A stretch of 64,000 bases of DNA from an uncultured Pseudomonas sp. GTDB lineage: Bacteria; Pseudomonadota; Gammaproteobacteria; Pseudomonadales; Pseudomonadaceae. Position 1 is the first letter of the stretch. The number at the start of each line of letters is the position of its first letter. Where the stretch lies: NCBI RefSeq assembly GCF_946886105.1, contig NZ_CAMPHV010000005.1, positions 1-64,000 of the forward strand, read 5' to 3'. The notes below the pieces were generated by a model. That model worked only from the letters and a program-made list of their open reading frames with translations. It was not told the DNA's origin and searched no databases. Below are positions 1 through 12,512 of the stretch, piece after piece. The position numbers were made by a program, and so were the translations under genes.

Positions 1-34
1 AGGGGAGCGCCTTCGGCCACTCGGCCACCTCTCC
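1..34 (-). tRNA. tRNA-Ser, 5' part only (cut by window edge)
   Basis: Read on the minus strand, the sequence starts GGAGAGGTGGCCGAGTGG and runs through the D-arm typical of bacterial serine tRNAs. The anticodon and the 3' half lie outside the window, so the isoacceptor cannot be read. A serine tRNA directly downstream of csrA is the usual Pseudomonas arrangement, which supports the call. Confidence 0.75.
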
Positions 35-95
35 GCAACACGGGGCGCATGATACTCATCTTTGCCCCGCTTGCAAAGCCAAAAATTGATAAAAA

Positions 96-281
96 TTAGT
101 GGCTTGGTTCTTCGTCTTTCTCTTTCTGAATGCGCTGGTAAATCTCTTCGCGGTGCACCGCAACTTCCTTCGGCGCGTTAACGCCTATGCGCACCTGATT
201 TCCCTTCACACCCAACACGGTCACGGTGACTTCGTCACCCACCATCAGGGTCTCACCGACCCGGCGAGTCAGAATCAGCAT
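96..281 (-). CDS. csrA: Carbon storage regulator CsrA/RsmA
   Basis: This 61-residue protein begins [10 protein letters not shown] and contains the GxxVRIGxxAP core, matching CsrA/RsmA over its full length. The dimer binds GGA motifs in mRNA leaders and represses translation. In Pseudomonas it controls the switch between motile/acute and sessile programmes and is titrated by RsmY/RsmZ-type small RNAs. A purine-rich ribosome binding site (AAGGAG on the minus strand) precedes the ATG. The gene lies between lysC and a serine tRNA, as in other pseudomonads. Confidence 0.97.
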   Translation of the reverse strand: MLILTRRVGETLMVGDEVTVTVLGVKGNQVRIGVNAPKEVAVHREEIYQRIQKEKDEEPSH

Positions 282-411
282 TCCTTTCTCCTTACGGATT
301 CAATACAGCAGTCTGCAAAAAATAAAGGGCTACAGCTGAACCTCGAAGGCACAGCCTTCACCTAAGTATTGACTAGTGTGGGCAGAAAGATAGTTCCAAC
401 CGCACCAACCA

Positions 412-444
412 AAAAGATAAAAGGCGCGGATAAACCGCGCCTTT
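412..444 (-). terminator. Rho-independent terminator of lysC
   Basis: A perfect 10-bp inverted repeat at 420-429 and 435-444 closes on a 5-base loop. On the minus strand it is followed by a T-rich tract down to about 412. It sits 13 bases past the lysC stop codon. Confidence 0.85.
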
Positions 445-456
445 CGAATAATCCCG

Positions 457-1695
457 TCAGTCGTCCTTTCGGGCAGGGGCATCCAGCTCGAAAGCAGTGT
501 GCAGGGCGCGCACCGCCAACTCCAGATATTTCTCTTCGATGACCACGGATACTTTGATTTCCGAGGTCGAGATCATCTGGATGTTGATGTTCTCTTTTGC
601 CAGGGCCTCGAACATGCGGCTGGCGACCCCGGCATGGGAGCGCATGCCGACGCCGACGATGGAGACCTTGGCGATCTTGGTATCGCCGATCACTTCGCGG
701 GCGCCGAGCTCGCGGGCGGTGTTCTCCAGCACCGCCAAGGCACTGTTGTAGTCGTTGCGGTGCACGGTGAAGGTGAAATCGGTGGTGTTATCGTGTGAAA
801 CGTTCTGCACGATCATGTCCACTTCGATATTGGCGCCGCTGATGGGGCCAAGGATTTTGAACGCCACGCCCGGGATGTCCGGCACGCCACGGATAGTCAG
901 CTTGGCTTCGTCGCGGTTGAAAGCGATGCCGGAGATGATCGGCTGTTCCATGGATTCCTCTTCATCAAGGGTAATGAGGGTGCCTGGCCCCTCTTGAAAG
1001 CTGTGCAACACGCGCAGCGGGACGTTGTATTTGCCGGCGAATTCCACCGAGCGGATTTGCAGCACCTTGGAGCCCAGGCTGGCCATTTCCAGCATTTCTT
1101 CGAAGGTGATCTTTTCCAGGCGCTGAGCCTGGGGCACCACGCGCGGATCGGTGGTGTAGACCCCGTCCACGTCGGTGTAAATCTGGCACTCGTCGGCCTT
1201 CAGCGCCGCCGCCAGGGCCACGCCCGTGGTATCCGAGCCGCCGCGACCGAGGGTGGTGATATTGCCGTGTTCGTCGACGCCCTGGAAACCGGCGACCACC
1301 ACGACGCGACCGGCCTTGAGGTCGGCGCGCAGCTTCTGATCGTCGATCTGCAGGATGCGCGCCTTGTTGTGCGCGCTGTCGGTGAGGATGCGCACCTGGT
1401 TGCCGGTGTAGGACACCGCCGGCACATCCAGTTTGATCAGCGCCATGGCCAACAAGGCGATGGTCACCTGCTCACCGGTGGACACCATGACATCGAGCTC
1501 GCGCGGGACCGGCTGATCGCCACTGATCTGCCTGGCCAATTCGATCAGGCGATTGGTCTCGCCGCTCATGGCCGATACCACGACCACGATGTCATCGCCG
1601 TTTTCGCGGAATTTCTTCACCTTCGCCGCCACCTGCTGAATACGTTCAACAGTGCCGACGGAGGTGCCGCCAAATTTCTGTACGATCAAAGCCAT
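457..1695 (-). CDS. lysC: Aspartate kinase
   Basis: This 412-residue aspartokinase phosphorylates L-aspartate, the first step to lysine, threonine, methionine and diaminopimelate. The kinase signature KFGGTSV is at residues 7-13 and two ACT regulatory domains occupy roughly residues 265-405, the usual layout of a lysine/threonine feedback-inhibited enzyme. An in-frame Met near residue 250 (MEQPIISG) sits where related LysC proteins start a separate beta subunit, but whether it is used here is unknown. The gene is followed by a clear terminator and then csrA. Confidence 0.96.
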   Translation of the reverse strand: MALIVQKFGGTSVGTVERIQQVAAKVKKFRENGDDIVVVVSAMSGETNRLIELARQISGDQPVPRELDVMVSTGEQVTIALLAMALIKLDVPAVSYTGNQVRILTDSAHNKARILQIDDQKLRADLKAGRVVVVAGFQGVDEHGNITTLGRGGSDTTGVALAAALKADECQIYTDVDGVYTTDPRVVPQAQRLEKITFEEMLEMASLGSKVLQIRSVEFAGKYNVPLRVLHSFQEGPGTLITLDEEESMEQPIISGIAFNRDEAKLTIRGVPDIPGVAFKILGPISGANIEVDMIVQNVSHDNTTDFTFTVHRNDYNSALAVLENTARELGAREVIGDTKIAKVSIVGVGMRSHAGVASRMFEALAKENINIQMISTSEIKVSVVIEEKYLELAVRALHTAFELDAPARKDD

Positions 1696-1809
1696 TTCAA
1701 AGCCGCCTCAGCCCGTGAAGGGCGCCCATTAAACATACAACTCGATTGGCTGCCAAGGCCCGCCGGACGCAAACCGGGCCCTGGGCTCGACGCCCGCACC
1801 AACAGGCGT

Positions 1810-4434
1810 TTACAGACCTTGCTCGACGAAGCTCGCGGCCGACGCCAAAGCGCCGTCCAGCGCAGCGGCATCGTTACCGCCGCCCTGGGCCATATCCGGA
1901 CGACCGCCGCCTTTACCGCCCACCGCCGCCGCGGCCTGCTTCATCAAATCGCCGGCCTTGAGTTTGCCGGTCAGGTCCTGGGTCACCCCGGCCACCAACA
2001 CCACCTTGTCGTCCTGCACGCCGCCGAGCAGGATCACCGCGCTACCGAGCTTGTTCTTCAACTGGTCGACCATGGCCAACAGGGCCTTGCCGTCCAGACC
2101 GTCGAGACGCGCACTGAGCACCTTGATGCCCTTGACGTCGACGGCGGAGCCGGCCAGATCGTTGCCCGCCGCACTGGCGGCCTTGGCCTTGAGCTGCTCC
2201 AGCTCTTTTTCCAGCTGACGGTTGCGTTCCAGCACCCCGGCCAACTTATCCAGCAGGTTGTCGCGACTGCCCTTGACCAGCGCCGCGGCTTCTTTCAGCT
2301 GCTCTTCCGCGCCATTCAGGTAAGCGAAGGCCGCAGCGCCGGTGACCGCCTCGATGCGCCGCACACCCGCCGCCACACCGCCTTCGCTGGTGATCTTGAA
2401 CAGACCGATGTCGCCGGTGCGCGACACGTGGGTGCCGCCGCACAGCTCGACGGAGAAGTCGCCGCCCATGCTCAGCACGCGTACTTCATCGCCGTATTTT
2501 TCGCCGAACAACGCCATGGCGCCTTTGGCCTTGGCGGTTTCGATATCGGTTTCCAGGGTCTCGACTTCGCTGTTGCCGCGCACTACGCGGTTGACGATTT
2601 CCTCCAGCTGCTTCAATTGCGCCGGGGTGATGGCCTCGAAGTGACTGAAATCGAAACGCAGACGCTGACTGTCCACCAGCGAGCCCTTCTGCTGCACATG
2701 CTCGCCGAGCACCTGGCGCAGCGCCGCATGCAACAGGTGCGTGGCGGAGTGGTTCAGCGCGGTGGCCTGGCGCACCTCGGCATCGACTTCGGCTTTGACC
2801 GCAGCACCGACACTCAAGCCACCCTTCGCCACGATGCCGTGGTGCAGGAAGGCGCCGCCGGCTTTGGTGGTGTCGCGCACATCGAAGCGCGTAGCCCCGT
2901 CGGCAAGAAAGCCGCAGTCGCCGACCTGGCCGCCGGATTCGGCGTAGAACGGCGTCTGGTCGAGCACCACCACGCCCTCCTCGCCTTCCTTCAGGCCATC
3001 GACCAGCATGCCTTCCTTGAACAGCGCAAGCACCTTGCCCGCGCCGGAAGTGCCCTGGTAGCCGGTGAAGAGGGTTTCGCCCTCGACCTTGACCAAGCTG
3101 TTGTAGTCCATACCGAAGGCACTGGCGGAACGGGCGCGTTTGCGCTGCTCTTCCATTTCGCGTTCGAAGCCGGCTTCGTCGAGGGTCAGCTCGCGCTCAC
3201 GAGCGATATCGCCGGTCAGGTCCATCGGGAAACCGTAGGTGTCGTACAGCTTGAAGATTACCTCGCCCGGAATCACACTGCCCTTGAGCTCGGCCAGGTC
3301 CTGCTCGAGGATTTTCAGGCCCTGTTCCAGGGTCTTGGCGAACTGCTCTTCTTCGGTTTTCAGCACGCGCTCGATATGCGCCTGCTGTTGCTTGAGTTCC
3401 GGGAAGGCATCGCCCATCTCGGCGACCAGCGCGGCAACGATCTGATAGAAGAAGCTGCCCTTGGCGCCCAGCTTGTTGCCGTGACGGCAGGCGCGCCGCA
3501 CGATGCGTCGCAGCACGTAGCCACGGCCTTCGTTGGACGGGGTGACGCCGTCGGCGATCAGGAAACCGCAGGAGCGGATATGGTCGGCGACCACCTTCAG
3601 CGAGGCCTGGCCTTCGTTGCTGCAACCGATGGCCTTGGCCGCGGCGTTCAGCAGGCTTTGGAACAGGTCGATCTCGTAGTTCGAGTTGACGTGCTGCAGC
3701 ACCGCGCTGATCCGTTCCAGGCCCATGCCGGTGTCCACGCTCGGTGCTGGCAGCGGGTGCAACACGCCGTCCGCGGTGCGGTTGAACTGCATGAACACGT
3801 TATTCCAGATCTCGATATAGCGGTCGCCGTCTTCTTCGGGCGAGCCGGGCGGGCCGCCCCAGATATGCTCGCCGTGGTCGAAGAAGATTTCCGTGCACGG
3901 GCCGCACGGGCCGGTATCGCCCATGGTCCAGAAGTTGTCGGAGGCGTAAGGCGCGCCTTTATTGTCGCCGATGCGGATCATCCGCTCGGCCGGGATGCCG
4001 ACTTCCTTGGTCCAGATGTCGTAGGCCTCGTCGTCGGTGGCATAGACGGTGACCCAGAGTTTTTCCTTGGGCAGCTTCAGCCAGTTGTCGCCGGTGAGGA
4101 ACTCCCAGGCGAAGTGGATGGCGTCGCGCTTGAAATAGTCGCCGAAGCTGAAGTTGCCCAGCATTTCGAAGAAGGTGTGGTGGCGCGCGGTGTAGCCGAC
4201 GTTTTCCAGGTCGTTGTGCTTGCCGCCAGCGCGCACGCATTTCTGGCTGGTCGCGGCGCGGGTGTAGGCGCGCTTTTCCAGGCCAAGGAAGCAGTCTTTG
4301 AACTGGTTCATCCCGGCATTGGTGAACAGCAGCGTCGGGTCGTTGCCCGGGATCAGGGAACTGGAAGCGACACGGGTATGCCCCTTCTCTTCGAAGAAGC
4401 TGAGGAAGGCTTCACGGATTTCTGCGCTTTTCAT
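1810..4434 (-). CDS. alaS: Alanine--tRNA ligase
   Basis: This 874-residue class II synthetase charges tRNA-Ala and edits mischarged Ser/Gly. The N-terminal catalytic domain starts [10 protein letters not shown]. The editing domain carries HSATH and CGGTH zinc-binding motifs, and an oligomerisation/C-Ala region follows with an alanine-rich end. I chose the start at 4434 because the family begins MKSAEIR; an in-frame ATG 14 codons upstream adds residues not seen in the family. The neighbour downstream is lysC. Confidence 0.97.
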   Translation of the reverse strand: MKSAEIREAFLSFFEEKGHTRVASSSLIPGNDPTLLFTNAGMNQFKDCFLGLEKRAYTRAATSQKCVRAGGKHNDLENVGYTARHHTFFEMLGNFSFGDYFKRDAIHFAWEFLTGDNWLKLPKEKLWVTVYATDDEAYDIWTKEVGIPAERMIRIGDNKGAPYASDNFWTMGDTGPCGPCTEIFFDHGEHIWGGPPGSPEEDGDRYIEIWNNVFMQFNRTADGVLHPLPAPSVDTGMGLERISAVLQHVNSNYEIDLFQSLLNAAAKAIGCSNEGQASLKVVADHIRSCGFLIADGVTPSNEGRGYVLRRIVRRACRHGNKLGAKGSFFYQIVAALVAEMGDAFPELKQQQAHIERVLKTEEEQFAKTLEQGLKILEQDLAELKGSVIPGEVIFKLYDTYGFPMDLTGDIARERELTLDEAGFEREMEEQRKRARSASAFGMDYNSLVKVEGETLFTGYQGTSGAGKVLALFKEGMLVDGLKEGEEGVVVLDQTPFYAESGGQVGDCGFLADGATRFDVRDTTKAGGAFLHHGIVAKGGLSVGAAVKAEVDAEVRQATALNHSATHLLHAALRQVLGEHVQQKGSLVDSQRLRFDFSHFEAITPAQLKQLEEIVNRVVRGNSEVETLETDIETAKAKGAMALFGEKYGDEVRVLSMGGDFSVELCGGTHVSRTGDIGLFKITSEGGVAAGVRRIEAVTGAAAFAYLNGAEEQLKEAAALVKGSRDNLLDKLAGVLERNRQLEKELEQLKAKAASAAGNDLAGSAVDVKGIKVLSARLDGLDGKALLAMVDQLKNKLGSAVILLGGVQDDKVVLVAGVTQDLTGKLKAGDLMKQAAAAVGGKGGGRPDMAQGGGNDAAALDGALASAASFVEQGL

Positions 4435-4769
4435 AGGATCATCCACGGAAACAGGCGGCCACGGCAAAGCCGGCAAAGGGCCGCATTATATCGGCCCTTT
4501 AGCATCGGTACAGCGTGTTTATCAATAGATAACGCCCAGAGCGCTGCGGCCATGACGCTTTCAGCGCTTTCAAGGCCCATCGCGGCTAAAGCCCCTCCCA
4601 CGGAGAGCGGCTGTAGAGCCTGGTCTGAAGCAAATTCAGGCTAGAACCGCCGTACCGATACGTAGGCTGGGTTAGCGGCAATCGGCACGCCCTTTGACAC
4701 GCCGCGGTTCAAGCTGCCGCGTAACCCAACAACGGTATCCGCCGCCAAGACGGGCCAGAATTGTGACGG
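4435..4769. repeat. alaS-ltaE spacer with one GTAGG...GGTTAGCGG-type repeat
   Basis: No gene is seen in this 335-base spacer. Positions 4660-4742 carry one copy of a dispersed intergenic repeat whose arms contain GTAGGCTGGGTTAGCGGC and CGCGTAACCCAACAACGG. The same family is triplicated at 21451-21957 and occurs again near 35030-35165. Confidence 0.6.
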
Positions 4770-5774
4770 TTAAGCATGCGCAAATGCGGCAAAGGCCTCG
4801 AGCACCTGACCGATATTCTCGGCACTGACGTCCATATGGGTGACCATGCGCAAACGCGGCGCGGCGATCAGCTTGATCCCGCGCTCGGCGCAGAAGGCTT
4901 TCAAGGCGCCAGCGCGGTCGCCGACCTGGGCGTAGACCATATTGCTCTGCACCGGCTCGACGGCATAACCCAGCTCGCGCAAACCGCTGGCCAGGCGCTC
5001 GGCGTTGGCGTGATCGTCAGCCAGCCGTGCCACTTGGTGCTGCAACGCATAGAGACCGGCCGCGGCCAGCACGCCGGCCTGGCGCATACCGCCGCCGACC
5101 ATCTTGCGCAGACGCCGCGCCTTGCCGATCAGCTCGGTGCTGCCGCACAACACCGAGCCCACGGGGGCGCCCAAGCCTTTGGACAGGCACACCGAAACCG
5201 AATCGAAATATTGAGCGATCTGCCGCACCGCCACGCCCTGCTTGACCGCCGCGTTGTAGATGCGCGCGCCGTCGAGGTGCAGGGCCAGGCCATGTTTGTC
5301 GGTCATGGCGCGGGCAGCGGCAAGATATTCGAGCGGCAACACCTTGCCCTGCATGGTGTTTTCCAACGCCAGCAGCCGGGTGCGGGCGAAGTGGAAATCG
5401 TCCTGCTTGATCGCCGCCGCGACTTTATCCAGATCCAGCGAACCGTCGGCTTCGCCTTCGATCGGCTGTGGCTGGATCGAGCCGAGCACGGCGGCGCCGC
5501 CACCTTCGTATTTATAGGTGTGGGCCTGCTGGCCGACGATGTATTCGTCGCCACGCTGACAGTGGGCCATCAGCCCGAGCAGGTTGCTCATGGTCCCGGT
5601 GGGCACGAACAAGCCCGCGGCAAGGCCCAGCTCGGCGGCCAGGTACTGCTCCAGGCGATTGACCGTTGGATCCTCGCCATAAACGTCGTCGCCCAACTCG
5701 GCCCCGAGCATGGCCTCGCGCATGCCGGGGGTCGGCTGGGTAACGGTGTCGCTGCGCAGGTCGATAACAGGCAT
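4770..5774 (-). CDS. ltaE: Low-specificity L-threonine aldolase
   Basis: This 334-residue PLP enzyme cleaves L-threonine and L-allo-threonine to glycine and acetaldehyde. It begins [15 protein letters not shown], the family signature. HLDGAR (residues 166-171) includes the Asp that contacts the pyridine nitrogen, and Lys199 in CLSKGLGAP should form the internal aldimine. Its place between alaS and the aru operon is conserved in pseudomonads. Confidence 0.93.
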   Translation of the reverse strand: MPVIDLRSDTVTQPTPGMREAMLGAELGDDVYGEDPTVNRLEQYLAAELGLAAGLFVPTGTMSNLLGLMAHCQRGDEYIVGQQAHTYKYEGGGAAVLGSIQPQPIEGEADGSLDLDKVAAAIKQDDFHFARTRLLALENTMQGKVLPLEYLAAARAMTDKHGLALHLDGARIYNAAVKQGVAVRQIAQYFDSVSVCLSKGLGAPVGSVLCGSTELIGKARRLRKMVGGGMRQAGVLAAAGLYALQHQVARLADDHANAERLASGLRELGYAVEPVQSNMVYAQVGDRAGALKAFCAERGIKLIAAPRLRMVTHMDVSAENIGQVLEAFAAFAHA

Positions 5775-5940
5775 GGTGCGGTTTTCCTTAACTCACGAAA
5801 AGCCCGATGCTAGAACGCCGCAGGTAAGCCAACAAGGTACAGATGGGGGGCAACTGGAGCAGGACAGATGGGCTTGGCATGGATAATTGCGTAGCCCGAA
5901 TAAGCCCCAGCGCAATGGGGTTAGGGGTTGGCCGCGAGTC

Positions 5941-6009
5941 GTAGCCCGGATGCAATCCGGGAAGCAATTATGAGTGCACAGTTTTTCCCCGGATTGCATC
6001 CGGGCTACA
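5941..6009. repeat. Paired inverted repeat (BIME-like) after the aru operon
   Basis: A GTAGCCCGGATGCAATCCGG arm at 5941-5961 is matched by its exact reverse complement at 5989-6009. The arrangement recurs at 14281-14348, so the two pairs bracket the aru operon. The 3'-side arm ends 14 bases below the astE stop and could fold in the transcript. Confidence 0.8.
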
Positions 6010-6023
6010 AGTTCACGCGCTGC

Positions 6024-7064
6024 TCAGGCGAGCTGCACATCCTCGGCCGGCACGATCAGGATGCCGGCGCGCAGGCCGTTCTTCACCTTGGGGTTGGGGA
6101 AGATGATCCGCGCGCCCGGCTCGTCCACCACCCAACGGGTGCCGGCGAGGTCTTCGGCGAGTAGATAGCCGACCGGTAATTCGCTGAAGTTTTCGATATC
6201 GACCGGCAGGTGCAGCTGGAATTCGTCGCTGCGCTTGATGATCTCGCGCGCCACGGCGAACAGCTGCATATCGCCCAGGCCGTTGCCGGTTTTCTTCTCG
6301 CTGCTGATTGTGGCTTCCTGCTCATCGGCTTCGCGACCTTCGATAAGGTCGTGCAGCCGTTGCTCGAGCTGGTCCAGATTGACCGATTCGTTCTGCCCGA
6401 ACGGCCGCGCCTTGCCCAATTCCAGGGTGAAGGCTTCGGCGCCCAATTGGGAGTAGGTATAGGCGCTGAAGGTGATCGAGCTTTTATTGTGCAGCAATAC
6501 CGCCTCGATACCCGCCGCCTGCAGGCGCGCCAGTTCGCGCTGGCTGCGCGGGCGACCTTCCTGCCAGGGGTAGAGGGCGAACTGCTCGATCTTCGACGCG
6601 CGGATGGCGGTATGCAGGTCGTAATGCAGGCGGGTACGCCCGGGCTTGCTGAAGAAGGTCGCGGCCAGGTGCTCGAGATCGCAGGCGCGGATCGCTTCGA
6701 CGCCGGTGTATTGCTCATGCCGGCCATTGAACAGACGATTGATGTCCTGCTCGATATAACGCTCGCCACGGCGCATGGCGTCGGGGTTGCCGAAGAGAAA
6801 AAGAATCCGCGCGCGTGGCTTCAACTCGTTGCGGGCGATACCGCGCAACAGGCGGTCGAGCAATTCGATTGGCGCGGTTTCATTGCCATGGATACCGGCG
6901 GACAGCAGTAAATCCAGGCCATTGTCGAGCCCCTCGGGCGGGGTGATCTCCAACGCGCCTTCGGCCAACCAGCGCAATCGCGCGCCCTCGGGAGTCAGCT
7001 GAATCTTCGCTGCCGGCTCATAGCCGGCCAGGGTCAGTTCGAGCAGTTTTCCGAGAGCGAGCAT
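6024..7064 (-). CDS. astE: Succinylglutamate desuccinylase
   Basis: This 346-residue zinc hydrolase releases succinate and glutamate from N-succinylglutamate, the last step of the arginine succinyltransferase pathway. The GIHGNETAP motif (His59, Glu62) and a later LHYDLHT motif supply the expected zinc and catalytic residues of the AstE/aspartoacylase family. It is the last gene of the operon and starts 10 bases after the 94-residue hypothetical gene. Confidence 0.95.
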   Translation of the reverse strand: MLALGKLLELTLAGYEPAAKIQLTPEGARLRWLAEGALEITPPEGLDNGLDLLLSAGIHGNETAPIELLDRLLRGIARNELKPRARILFLFGNPDAMRRGERYIEQDINRLFNGRHEQYTGVEAIRACDLEHLAATFFSKPGRTRLHYDLHTAIRASKIEQFALYPWQEGRPRSQRELARLQAAGIEAVLLHNKSSITFSAYTYSQLGAEAFTLELGKARPFGQNESVNLDQLEQRLHDLIEGREADEQEATISSEKKTGNGLGDMQLFAVAREIIKRSDEFQLHLPVDIENFSELPVGYLLAEDLAGTRWVVDEPGARIIFPNPKVKNGLRAGILIVPAEDVQLA

Positions 7065-7074
7065 AGGGGCTACC

Positions 7075-7359
7075 TCAATCGTGGTTGCAGTCTGGGCCGT
7101 GGATGTGTTCGTCGTCGCCGGCTTCGGCCGGCTCCATTTCCAACTCCAAGCTGACCAGGTTAGTGGCCAGCGGACGCAGCAGCAGGTTGGCGTACTCGCT
7201 ATCGCCCTCCTCCACGTCCACGCCGATCATCAGCTGATTGTTGCCAACCTGCTGGAACCATAGCTCCTTGCCCTGCCAGATCACGGCGAAACGGGTGCAG
7301 GACGTTTCCAACTGGGTGCCATCTTCATCTTCGAGAACTAACTGCAGGGCGTCGCTCAT
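7075..7359 (-). CDS. Conserved hypothetical protein of the aru operon
   Basis: This 94-residue acidic protein has no recognised domain. It ends in a histidine- and acid-rich tail ([13 protein letters not shown]) that could bind metal. A small gene in this position between astB and astE is conserved in Pseudomonas, so it is probably real and co-transcribed. Its role is unknown. A palindromic repeat separates it from astB. Confidence 0.8.
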   Translation of the reverse strand: MSDALQLVLEDEDGTQLETSCTRFAVIWQGKELWFQQVGNNQLMIGVDVEEGDSEYANLLLRPLATNLVSLELEMEPAEAGDDEHIHGPDCNHD

Positions 7360-7380
7360 GAAATCTCCACAGATTTGGAC

Positions 7381-7453
7381 GTAGGGTGGATCGCGCTTTA
7401 TCGATCCACCATGGCGAGATAATGGTGGATGTAAAAAGCGACATCCACCCTAC
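7381..7453. repeat. REP pair inside the aru operon
   Basis: Inverted arms GTAGGGTGGATCGCG... (from 7381) and ...ACATCCACCCTAC (ending 7453) form a paired REP element. It fills most of the 105-base gap between astB and the small hypothetical gene. The arms match the REPs flanking the RAYT transposase at 39442-39972. Confidence 0.85.
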
Positions 7454-7464
7454 GACCTTGCCGC

Positions 7465-8814
7465 TTAGGCTAATTGAAAGGGATAAACCGCGCCTAGTTT
7501 AAGGATCTGCGTCAATTCATCCAATGCCGTGCGGCATTCGGTCAGCAATTGAGGGTCGGCCAGATCGCTCTCGCTGAGACGGTCGCGGTAATGCTTGTCG
7601 ACCCAGACATTCAACGTGTCGTACAGACTCGGCGTCATGATGACTCCGGAATTGACCGCTTCCAGCTCATGTTCCTTGAGCGCCACACGCAGGCGCAAGC
7701 AAGCCGGACCACCACCGTTTTGCATGCTCTGCTTGAGGTCGAATACTTTCACTTGCTTGATAGGACCCTTTCCGTCGGTCAGACGTTGCAAGTAATTCCA
7801 GACATTGCCGTTATTGCGGCATTCCTCCGGCACGATCAGCAGCATGCTGCCGTCGCCGCGGCTGAGCAGTTGGCTGTTGAACAGGTAGGACTTGACCGCA
7901 TCCTCGACCGTCACCGCCTCGCGCGGCACGCAGACCGCCTTGAACTCGCCGCCACGGCGCGCCAGCTTGTCGCTCAGCTCGGCCAGCACCTTGTCGGTGT
8001 CGAGGAAAGCATCCTGGTGATAGAACAGCACTTCGCCGTTGCCCACCGCGATCACATCGTTGTGGAATACGCCCTGATCGATCACCGCCGGGTTCTGTTG
8101 AGCGTAGACCACGCCCTCGTCGCTCAAACCGTGCAACCGCGCCACGGCCTGCGAGGCTTCCAGGGTCTGCCGCGCCGGGTAGCGCTGCGGCTCGGGGAAG
8201 CGGCTGTCGAAGGCGCTGCGACCGAACACGAAGAACTCCACACCGGCATCGCCGTAGCCTTTGCAGAAGCGCGTGTGGTTGGCCGCGCCCTCGTCGCCGA
8301 ACTGGCCGACCGCGGGCAAAGCCGCGTGGTGGGCGAAGTGCCGCTCGTTGGCGAACATCGCGCCGAGCACGCGGCTGGTGGTCGGGTGCTCGATGGAGCG
8401 GTGGAACTTGCAATTGAGGTTGGCCGCGGTGAAATGCACACGACCGTCCGCGGTGTCGGCGCTGGGGCTGACGGTGCAGGCGTTGGCCGTCCACATGCTC
8501 GACGCCGAACAACTGGCGACCAGCAGTGGCATGGCCTGTTTCGCGGCTTTCTCGATCACCTGGGCGTCGCTGCCGCTGAAGCCGATGCTGCGCAGCACGG
8601 CGACGTTCGGCCGCTCCTGCGGGGCCAGCACGCCCTGCTTGAAGCCCATTTCCATCAGCGCCTTCATTTTCGCCAGGCCCTGCTTGGCGGCTTCTTTCGG
8701 GCTGGAAACGGACTGGCTGTTGCTCTGCGAGGCGACGTTGCCGTACGACAGACCACCATAGTTGTGGGTCGGCCCGACCAGACCGTCGAAGTTCATCTCA
8801 AAGGCATTGCTCAT
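7465..8814 (-). CDS. astB: N-succinylarginine dihydrolase
   Basis: This 449-residue enzyme converts N2-succinylarginine to N2-succinylornithine, CO2 and two ammonia. It belongs to the guanidino-group-modifying fold. [15 protein letters not shown] near the N-terminus and [11 protein letters not shown] near the C-terminus, which holds the nucleophile Cys, are family signatures. I chose the start at 8814 ([11 protein letters not shown]): the frame stays open upstream, but only over sequence that codes for astD on another frame. It begins 11 bases after the astD stop. Confidence 0.96.
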   Translation of the reverse strand: MSNAFEMNFDGLVGPTHNYGGLSYGNVASQSNSQSVSSPKEAAKQGLAKMKALMEMGFKQGVLAPQERPNVAVLRSIGFSGSDAQVIEKAAKQAMPLLVASCSASSMWTANACTVSPSADTADGRVHFTAANLNCKFHRSIEHPTTSRVLGAMFANERHFAHHAALPAVGQFGDEGAANHTRFCKGYGDAGVEFFVFGRSAFDSRFPEPQRYPARQTLEASQAVARLHGLSDEGVVYAQQNPAVIDQGVFHNDVIAVGNGEVLFYHQDAFLDTDKVLAELSDKLARRGGEFKAVCVPREAVTVEDAVKSYLFNSQLLSRGDGSMLLIVPEECRNNGNVWNYLQRLTDGKGPIKQVKVFDLKQSMQNGGGPACLRLRVALKEHELEAVNSGVIMTPSLYDTLNVWVDKHYRDRLSESDLADPQLLTECRTALDELTQILKLGAVYPFQLA

Positions 8815-8825
8815 CGATTGATCGT

Positions 8826-10295
<1,470 letters not shown>

Positions 10296-10384
10296 TTATC
10301 ACTCCCAGCAAATGCGGCAGCCGGCGTGAGACCGGATGCCCTATTCGATTGAGCCGCCCGGCTCTAATGGTGCCGCGCGACCTG

Positions 10385-11401
10385 TCAGCCGCGTGCGGAC
10401 AACGCCACGGCGCGGACCTGATCGCCGGCCGCCAATTGCAGGCGCTTGGCGGTGAGCGGGTCGACCACCAGGGTGCCGGCGGCCAGGCGCGCGGAACCGA
10501 CGGTGATGCGGCAATCCGCGCGCTTGCGGTTATGGATCAGGAAGGCGCTGGCGTCGTCGCCCGGCGTGCCCACGGCCAACACCAGGCTTTGGCTGTCGCG
10601 GACCGCGCGGATCTTCGCGGTTTCCGCTTCGATCGCCGGGCCGGCGTCGAAGATGTCGACATAGCCCTGGTAGCTGAAGCCTTCGCCCTTGAGCATGGTC
10701 AGCGCCGGCTCGGTATCCGGGTGTACGCGGCCGATGATGTTGCGCGCATCCTCGGAGAGGAAGCAGGTGTACAGCGGAAACTTGGGCATCAGCTCGGCGA
10801 TGAAAGCCTTGTTGCCCACGCCGGTGAGGTAATCGGCCTGGGAAAACTCCATCTTGAAGAAGTGCCGGCCCAGGCTTTCCCAGAACGGCGAGCGGCCCTG
10901 TTCGTCGGACATGCCGCGCATCTCGGCGATCACCTTGTCGCCGAACAACTCGCGGAACTCGGCGATGAACAGGAAGCGCGCCTTCGACAGCAAACGGCCG
11001 TTGAGCCCGCTGCGATGATCGGCACGCAAAAACAGCGAGCACAGCTCGGAATTGCCGGTCAGGTCGTTGGCCAGAAACAGCGTGGGGATCTGCCGGTGAA
11101 TGTTCAGCTCCTGAGAGGCGCTGACGGTCAGGCCGACCCGGTAGTTGTACCAGGGCTCGCGCAGACCGACCGCGCCGGCCACGGCGGAAATACCGACGAC
11201 TTCGCCACTGTCGTTTTCCAGCACGAACAGGTAATCGGCATCGGCGCGTTCGGCCTCGCCGCGGAAGGTTTTCTCCGCCCAGCCGACCCGGTGCGCCAGG
11301 CGCTCCTCGTTGGCCGGCAACGTGGTCAGACCCGCGCCTGTGCTGCGCGCCAGGTCGATCAAGGCCGGAAGATCGGCACTGCGTACGGGGCGAACGATCA
11401 T
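10385..11401 (-). CDS. aruG: Arginine N-succinyltransferase, AruG subunit
   Basis: This 338-residue GNAT-like protein transfers succinyl from succinyl-CoA to the alpha-amino group of arginine or ornithine. The start at 11401 gives MIVRPVRSADLPALI, the family N-terminus; an ATG seven codons upstream is less likely. It lies 94 bases after aruF, a clear paralogue with the same layout. In Pseudomonas AruF and AruG form a heteromeric enzyme, so this pair fits one activity. Confidence 0.94.
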   Translation of the reverse strand: MIVRPVRSADLPALIDLARSTGAGLTTLPANEERLAHRVGWAEKTFRGEAERADADYLFVLENDSGEVVGISAVAGAVGLREPWYNYRVGLTVSASQELNIHRQIPTLFLANDLTGNSELCSLFLRADHRSGLNGRLLSKARFLFIAEFRELFGDKVIAEMRGMSDEQGRSPFWESLGRHFFKMEFSQADYLTGVGNKAFIAELMPKFPLYTCFLSEDARNIIGRVHPDTEPALTMLKGEGFSYQGYVDIFDAGPAIEAETAKIRAVRDSQSLVLAVGTPGDDASAFLIHNRKRADCRITVGSARLAAGTLVVDPLTAKRLQLAAGDQVRAVALSARG

Positions 11402-11495
11402 GATTCCTCCGGACTGCTGCAAACTACGGGCAGCGAACTACAAATTGAAATGCACTCAGGCTTGCCGCTTATGGCTTGCCACTTATCGCTGCGAT

Positions 11496-12512
11496 TCACA
11501 CCGCCACCAAGCGGACGCTGGCGCCTTCGCCGACGCCCAAGGCCTCGGCGGCTTCGAGACTGAGGGTCACCGGCTTACCCGGCACCCAGTCGAGCTCGGC
11601 GACCACCGCGCGGAAATCCTGCAACAGACCGTTACTCACCAGATACGGGCGTCCGCCCTTGCCCGGCTCGCCAAAGCGCACCGGCACCATGCGGCTCTGG
11701 GCGATCGAGCGAATCCCCGAGGTGCGCGCATGCAAGGTCGGACCGCCGTCGAAAATATCGATGTAATTGTCGGTCTCGAAGCCTTCGCGCATGAGGATGT
11801 CGAAGGTGATCTGCGCCCGCGGATGCACCTGGCCCATGGCCTCCTGCGCCTCATCCGGCAGCAGCGGCACATAAATCGGGTAATGCGGCATCAGCTCGGC
11901 GAGGAAGGTTCGGCTCTTCAATCCGGACAGGCGCTCGGCGTCGCTGTAGCTCATGTCGAAGAAATTGCGCCCCACCGAATCCCAGAACGGCGAATCGCCG
12001 GAGTCGTCGCTGTAGCCGACGATCTCCACCACCATCGCATCGGCGAAGCGCTCCGGGTGGGCGGCGACGAACAGCAGGCGCGCCCGCGAATTCAGCTCGG
12101 CGTATTCGGTATTGACCAGCGGACGCTCGATGTAAAAGCTGGTCAGCAGGCTGTTGCCAGTGAGGTCGTGGCACAACGAGAGCACATGGATCTTGTTGTG
12201 GATCTTCAACTCCCGCGAGTTGTGCACGAAGGTCTCGTTGCGAAAGCTGTAGAAAGGCTCGGAATAGCCGGCCGAAGCGACGATTGCGGAGCAGCCGACC
12301 AGGCGTCCGGTTTCGCTGTCTTCCAGCACGAAAAAGTAGCTCTCTTCGCCATTGAAGCTGACTTCCGCGGAAAACGAGGCTTCCGAAGCGGCGATCTTGT
12401 CGCTCAGGCGTTCGGCGTCGTCCGGCAGTGAAGTCACACCAACCGGGCTATCCGCGGCCAGACGCTGCACTTCAGCGAGGTCGGCCATTTGCGCGGGGCG
12501 CATCACCAGCAT
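11496..12512 (-). CDS. aruF: Arginine/ornithine N-succinyltransferase, AruF subunit
   Basis: This 338-residue paralogue of aruG starts MLVMRPAQMADL at 12512. Both proteins share the motifs SPFWDS/ESLG, FLAELMPHYPIY/FIAELMPKFPLY and YIDIFDGGP/YVDIFDAGP. It is expected to be the second subunit of arginine succinyltransferase. The frame is open 32 codons further upstream, but those residues are unlike the family and I reject that start. Confidence 0.94.
   Translation of the reverse strand: MLVMRPAQMADLAEVQRLAADSPVGVTSLPDDAERLSDKIAASEASFSAEVSFNGEESYFFVLEDSETGRLVGCSAIVASAGYSEPFYSFRNETFVHNSRELKIHNKIHVLSLCHDLTGNSLLTSFYIERPLVNTEYAELNSRARLLFVAAHPERFADAMVVEIVGYSDDSGDSPFWDSVGRNFFDMSYSDAERLSGLKSRTFLAELMPHYPIYVPLLPDEAQEAMGQVHPRAQITFDILMREGFETDNYIDIFDGGPTLHARTSGIRSIAQSRMVPVRFGEPGKGGRPYLVSNGLLQDFRAVVAELDWVPGKPVTLSLEAAEALGVGEGASVRLVAV

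Noticed and set aside
994..4644. A 1216-codon open frame on the plus strand opposite lysC and alaS
   Set aside because: It is the mirror frame of GC-rich genes that are certain on the minus strand; its product is low-complexity His/Gln/Ala-rich with no domain.
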